The position numbers and the translations under genes are program-made. A model generated the notes under the pieces. The model was given only the letters and a program-made list of their open reading frames with translations. It made no database searches and was not told the origin of the DNA. A stretch of 8,485 nucleotides of DNA. Source: Nitrospirota bacterium. GTDB lineage: Bacteria; Nitrospirota; Thermodesulfovibrionia; Thermodesulfovibrionales; Magnetobacteriaceae. Of the stretch, positions 5,576 to 8,485 are shown piece by piece. Each line of letters begins with the position of its first letter. The first letter of the stretch is position 1. The stretch spans positions 1 to 8,485 of the forward strand of contig JADGAE010000070.1 of the NCBI GenBank assembly GCA_015232165.1. Direction: 5' to 3'.

Positions 5576-8325
5576 AAAATAGTAAAACCCCCTTTTTCTT
5601 GGATAGTAAGCCCCAATGACTCTGCAAACACAGCCAAAGAGGCAAGTGCCTCATCAAATTCGTAATCGATTATCCGACTCTCAATCTTCATTATACCTTC
5701 AACCTTGTAATCCCCCATCAAGCCCTTGAGGGTCTGCAGCTCTGCCAGTGAGTTTGTATCACCTCCCTGGAGCAACACTGCCAGTTTCCGTAACGAGGCC
5801 ATTGCCGGCTCGTTACCTCTGATGTCCAAATCAACCACCCCGACAGTACAGACCTGCGTGGCAGTGGCATCATCAAACCCGGACAGCTCTATCATAACAT
5901 CATTGAGGGTCTTTTGAAAATCTCCCAATAGCGCACCCACCGTGACATGTTCAGCGCCATCCTTGAGGGCCTTGCTCGTCTTCTCCAGGTGCCGACAGGC
6001 ATGATAAAGCTCATTGGCCCCAAGGTTTCCGGAGACTCCCGCCAGTGTGTGAAGCAGCCTGTAAGCTGCATCATAGTCCTTATTGTCCAGTTTGTCACAA
6101 ACCGCCCTGCCGCTGTCTCTGTATTTGTCGCGAAATTCCATCAGGAGCTCGACATACAGTGCCGTATTGCCGCCCAATCTCTCCAGTCCGGTCTTGATGT
6201 CGATCCTGCTCAATCGTGTCAGCAGGGTAGTTTCAGTGCCTGCGCTGGTCGTCCGAGTGTTTGCGGGCGGAGGCGGCGGCGGTGAGTCTTTATGTTCCCC
6301 GGGTTTGAGCCAACGCAGCAGGGTGGAGTAGAGCACGTTGGGCTGTATTGGCTTACCGATGTGGTCATTCATCCCTGCGGCCAGACACTTCTCACGCTCT
6401 CCGGTGAGGACGTTGGCGGTCATGGCTATAATTGGCAGGTCGTCAAACTCCCGCCTCCGTCGTATACTTCTTGTTGCCTCATAGCCGTCCATCCCGGTCA
6501 TCTGGATGTCCATCAGTACGGCATCAAAATAGTATGGCGCGTTCTTCATAACCGCCTCCACCGCTTCCTCACCGTTTATGGCGGTCTCTATTGTCAGTCC
6601 CTTGCTCTGGAGTATTTCCAGGGCAACCTGACGATTGATGTCGTTGTCCTCTACCAGGAGGAGGCGTGCCCCTGCCAGCCGTTCAAGACCGTCTATTGAT
6701 ACCTCCACGGCGGACATCATTACCCCGGCTCGCGCCACATCCTCACCGATGACCGACAAAATGGTCTCAAACATCAGCGACAGACTGACCGGTTTGATGA
6801 GGATACTATCAAGGTGGGCACCCTTGGCCGCCTGCATGACCTCCTCACGCCCGTATGCGGTTACCATGATGACCTTGGGAATCTTGCTCTGAGGCATGAG
6901 TCTGTTGATCTCCTGCACCGTCTTGACTCCGTCCATCTCAGGCATCTTCCAGTCAATGAAGATCATGTCGTAGGGATTATCCAGGCAACGCCTCAATTCC
7001 GCCAGGGCCTCTATCCCCGAGGCCACAGGCGTTACCTTGAAGGAGAAGGACTCCAGCGTGTGTTTAAGTATATCACGCGAGGCCGGATTGTCATCGGCCA
7101 GGAGCACCCTCATACCCACGTATTTATCCGATGGGAGGCGGAAGCGGCGTCTGTCCGGATTTTGCCTGGCAAACTGGGCCGTGAAGTGAAAGACCGAGCC
7201 CTTTCCAGGCTCGCTCTCTACCCATATGCTACCGTTCATCATCTCCGTCAGGCGCTTGCATATGGTTAATCCCAGGCCGGTGCCGCCGTACTTGCGGGTC
7301 GTGGAGGTATCGGCCTGCGTAAATGGTTGAAACAGGGTATTTATCTGATCGGGGGTTATCCCTATGCCGGTATCTTTGACCGAAAAATGCAGGCGCACAA
7401 TTTCGTCGGTTACCTCGTCGGCCTCAATAAGGATGATGATCTCCCCTTTGGAGGTAAACTTAATGGCGTTGTTTGAGAGGTTGACCAATACCTGCCCCAG
7501 ACGCAGCGGGTCGCCAACAAGGGCCAGCGGGACGTCTCTGCCCACCCGAAAACAGAACTCAAGCCCCTTTTCGTCGGCCTTGATCGTAATCAGGTTGGAT
7601 ATATTGTGCAGCACCTCATCCAGGTGAAAGGGGATATACTCCATCTCCAACCTGCCGGCCTCGATCTTGGAAAAGTCCAGGATGTCATTGATGACCCCCA
7701 GCAGGGTCTGTGCGGAGGTGTTAATCTTTGTGAGATAATCCTGTTGTCTGTTATCCAGGTTGGTCTTCAGGGCGAGGTAGGTCATGCCAATGATAGCGTT
7801 CATGGGGGTTCGTATCTCATGGCTCATGTTTGCCAGGAATTCATCCTTTGCCTTGTTGGCGCTTGTGGCCATCTCCTCGGCAGTACGCAACTGTTCTGTC
7901 TGATCACGCAGGAGCTGCTCCCTGGATACCGTGTCGGTGATATCCTGTATCCTGATTACACAGCGAAAACTCCTGTCCCTACAGCGTATACCGCTTATGA
8001 GCACAACCTGGCTCATCCTTTCGTCCTTCCGGGTGTCGGCGGTAGACTGGTACAGGGGGAACGGTCTGTTGGTCAGCTTGTGAGACAGCGTGGTGGGCAA
8101 TCCAAGGGAGAGGGCATTGTCTATGCCCCGCATGATCCGAGTATCGGCCAACTCGGGAAACACATCCACAAAGCCCCGGCCTGTCACCTCGTCCCTGACA
8201 ATGCGTGAGGCCTTCTCCATCCAACGGTTCCAGAACAGAATACGCCCCTGACCCTCCAGAATAATAATGCCCTCCGGAGTCTTATCTAAAACCGCAAGTA
8301 AAAAATCCGCTTCAAATGCGATCAT
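5572..8325 (-). CDS. Hybrid sensor histidine kinase: PAS-HisKA-HATPase-REC-REC-HPt
   Basis: A 917-residue BarA-like phosphorelay kinase with no signal peptide or membrane segment, so cytoplasmic. A PAS domain (about 1-130, ending RIQDITD) is the likely sensor. A coiled-coil linker (132-160) follows. HisKA has H169 in [13 protein letters not shown]. The HATPase has the N box with N286, DTGIGI (318-323), LFQPFTQAD (331-339) and GGTGLGLTI (347-355). REC1 (404-525) has D411/D412, D458, T489 and K511. REC2 (552-673) has E559/D560, D606, T636 and K658. Both receivers look able to accept phosphate. A proline run (682-687) marks the linker to the HPt domain (about 700-815), with H759 in [14 protein letters not shown]. 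About 100 further residues (820-917) form a helical tail of unknown role. The implied relay is H169 to a REC aspartate to H759 to Asp57 of the overlapping REC-GGDEF protein. It is the first gene of the apparent transcription unit. The signal sensed by PAS is unknown; no cofactor motif is evident. Confidence 0.95.
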   Translation of the reverse strand: MIAFEADFLLAVLDKTPEGIIILEGQGRILFWNRWMEKASRIVRDEVTGRGFVDVFPELADTRIMRGIDNALSLGLPTTLSHKLTNRPFPLYQSTADTRKDERMSQVVLISGIRCRDRSFRCVIRIQDITDTVSREQLLRDQTEQLRTAEEMATSANKAKDEFLANMSHEIRTPMNAIIGMTYLALKTNLDNRQQDYLTKINTSAQTLLGVINDILDFSKIEAGRLEMEYIPFHLDEVLHNISNLITIKADEKGLEFCFRVGRDVPLALVGDPLRLGQVLVNLSNNAIKFTSKGEIIILIEADEVTDEIVRLHFSVKDTGIGITPDQINTLFQPFTQADTSTTRKYGGTGLGLTICKRLTEMMNGSIWVESEPGKGSVFHFTAQFARQNPDRRRFRLPSDKYVGMRVLLADDNPASRDILKHTLESFSFKVTPVASGIEALAELRRCLDNPYDMIFIDWKMPEMDGVKTVQEINRLMPQSKIPKVIMVTAYGREEVMQAAKGAHLDSILIKPVSLSLMFETILSVIGEDVARAGVMMSAVEVSIDGLERLAGARLLLVEDNDINRQVALEILQSKGLTIETAINGEEAVEAVMKNAPYYFDAVLMDIQMTGMDGYEATRSIRRRREFDDLPIIAMTANVLTGEREKCLAAGMNDHIGKPIQPNVLYSTLLRWLKPGEHKDSPPPPPPANTRTTSAGTETTLLTRLSRIDIKTGLERLGGNTALYVELLMEFRDKYRDSGRAVCDKLDNKDYDAAYRLLHTLAGVSGNLGANELYHACRHLEKTSKALKDGAEHVTVGALLGDFQKTLNDVMIELSGFDDATATQVCTVGVVDLDIRGNEPAMASLRKLAVLLQGGDTNSLAELQTLKGLMGDYKVEGIMKIESRIIDYEFDEALASLAVFAESLGLTIQEKGGFTIL

Positions 8326-8402
8326 GAATCTCTACCTAAACGTCTGTCCATAATTAATTATATGCGCCAAAAGAGAGAATGGAGGGCTTTGCCCCTTTTA
8401 TG
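8326..8402 (-). promoter_or_regulatory. AT-rich leader and possible promoter of the kinase operon
   Basis: The minus strand carries a perfect TATAAT (8357-8362) in an AT-rich stretch, 31 bases before the kinase ATG at 8325. No good -35 box lies 16-18 bases upstream; the bases there are CCTCCA-like. If it is used, the promoter would need an activator or would be weak. The sequence AGGTAGAG, 5 bases before the ATG, is a moderate ribosome binding site. Confidence 0.3.
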
Positions 8403-8423
8403 GCAGGGGTGCCTCACCCCTGC
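8403..8423. repeat. Perfect palindrome, 9-base arms with 3-base loop
   Basis: GCAGGGGTG (8403-8411) and CACCCCTGC (8415-8423) are perfect inverted repeats around CCT, a strong hairpin on either strand. It lies upstream of the kinase gene. On the minus strand it is followed by CATAAAAGGGG, with no U-tract. It could be a terminator or 3'-end stabiliser for a gene beyond the window edge, or a dispersed REP-like element resembling the one at 990-1047. Confidence 0.6.
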
Positions 8424-8441
8424 ATCAGACCCCACCCACAA

Positions 8442-8478
8442 GGCGAGGCGCAATCTCGTCGCAGCAGGTCGCACCTGC
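8442..8478. repeat. Two further small inverted repeats near the window edge
   Basis: GGCGAG (8442-8447) pairs with CTCGTC (8455-8460) through six pairs including one G-T wobble. GCAGGT (8464-8469) pairs perfectly with ACCTGC (8473-8478) around CGC. With 8403-8423 they form a cluster of three potential hairpins within 76 bases. No coding sequence is supported in 8326-8485. Confidence 0.4.
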
Positions 8479-8485
8479 CCCGGCC

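Noticed and set aside
7606..8208. Plus-strand open frame of 200 codons opposite the kinase
   Set aside because: It lies wholly antisense to the PAS and HisKA regions, which have clear family motifs; it resembles no family I recognise and is a shadow frame.
1..8485. CRISPR array, tRNA, rRNA, transposase or phage genes
   Set aside because: No regularly spaced direct repeats, tRNA-like folds, rRNA sequence or mobile-element proteins were seen on either strand.

Overview
The window carries six protein-coding genes, all on the minus strand and tightly packed, plus two short intergenic zones rich in G/C palindromes. The products are an outer-membrane-type lipoprotein foldase, a periplasmic disulfide isomerase with a haem c motif, a large hybrid histidine kinase and a c-di-GMP synthase. 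This points to a Gram-negative bacterium with a c-type cytochrome system and extensive environmental signalling. Base composition looks moderate. A Nitrospirota- or Desulfobacterota-like anaerobe or microaerophile is my best guess, but nothing here proves the taxon.

Layout in the direction of transcription (high to low coordinates). Positions 8326-8485 are non-coding, with an AT-rich possible promoter region and several palindromes. Positions 5572-8325 encode a soluble hybrid histidine kinase (PAS, HisKA, HATPase, REC, REC, HPt). It overlaps by 4 bases a response regulator with a diguanylate cyclase output (4652-5575). A parvulin-type peptidyl-prolyl isomerase lipoprotein follows (3629-4597), then a divergent class I fumarase alpha-subunit-like protein (2698-3579). 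Seven bases further on is a RuBisCO-like protein fused to a C-terminal cupin domain (1095-2690). Two strong palindromes lie after it (990-1047). The last gene is a DsbC-like thiol:disulfide isomerase (50-850), which has its own sigma70-type promoter.

Three functional blocks can be proposed. (1) The kinase and the REC-GGDEF protein look like a phosphorelay that controls c-di-GMP. (2) The foldase lipoprotein and the DsbC-like protein both serve extracytoplasmic protein folding, though they are not adjacent. (3) The fumarase-alpha-like protein and the RuBisCO-like/cupin fusion are probably translationally coupled and form the most unusual part of the window. In Rhodospirillum rubrum a separate RuBisCO-like protein and a separate cupin enzyme act in successive steps that turn 5-methylthioribulose-1-phosphate into 1-deoxyxylulose-5-phosphate and methanethiol. 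The fusion here could join such steps in one polypeptide. The role of the divergent, beta-subunit-less fumarase-like partner is unknown.
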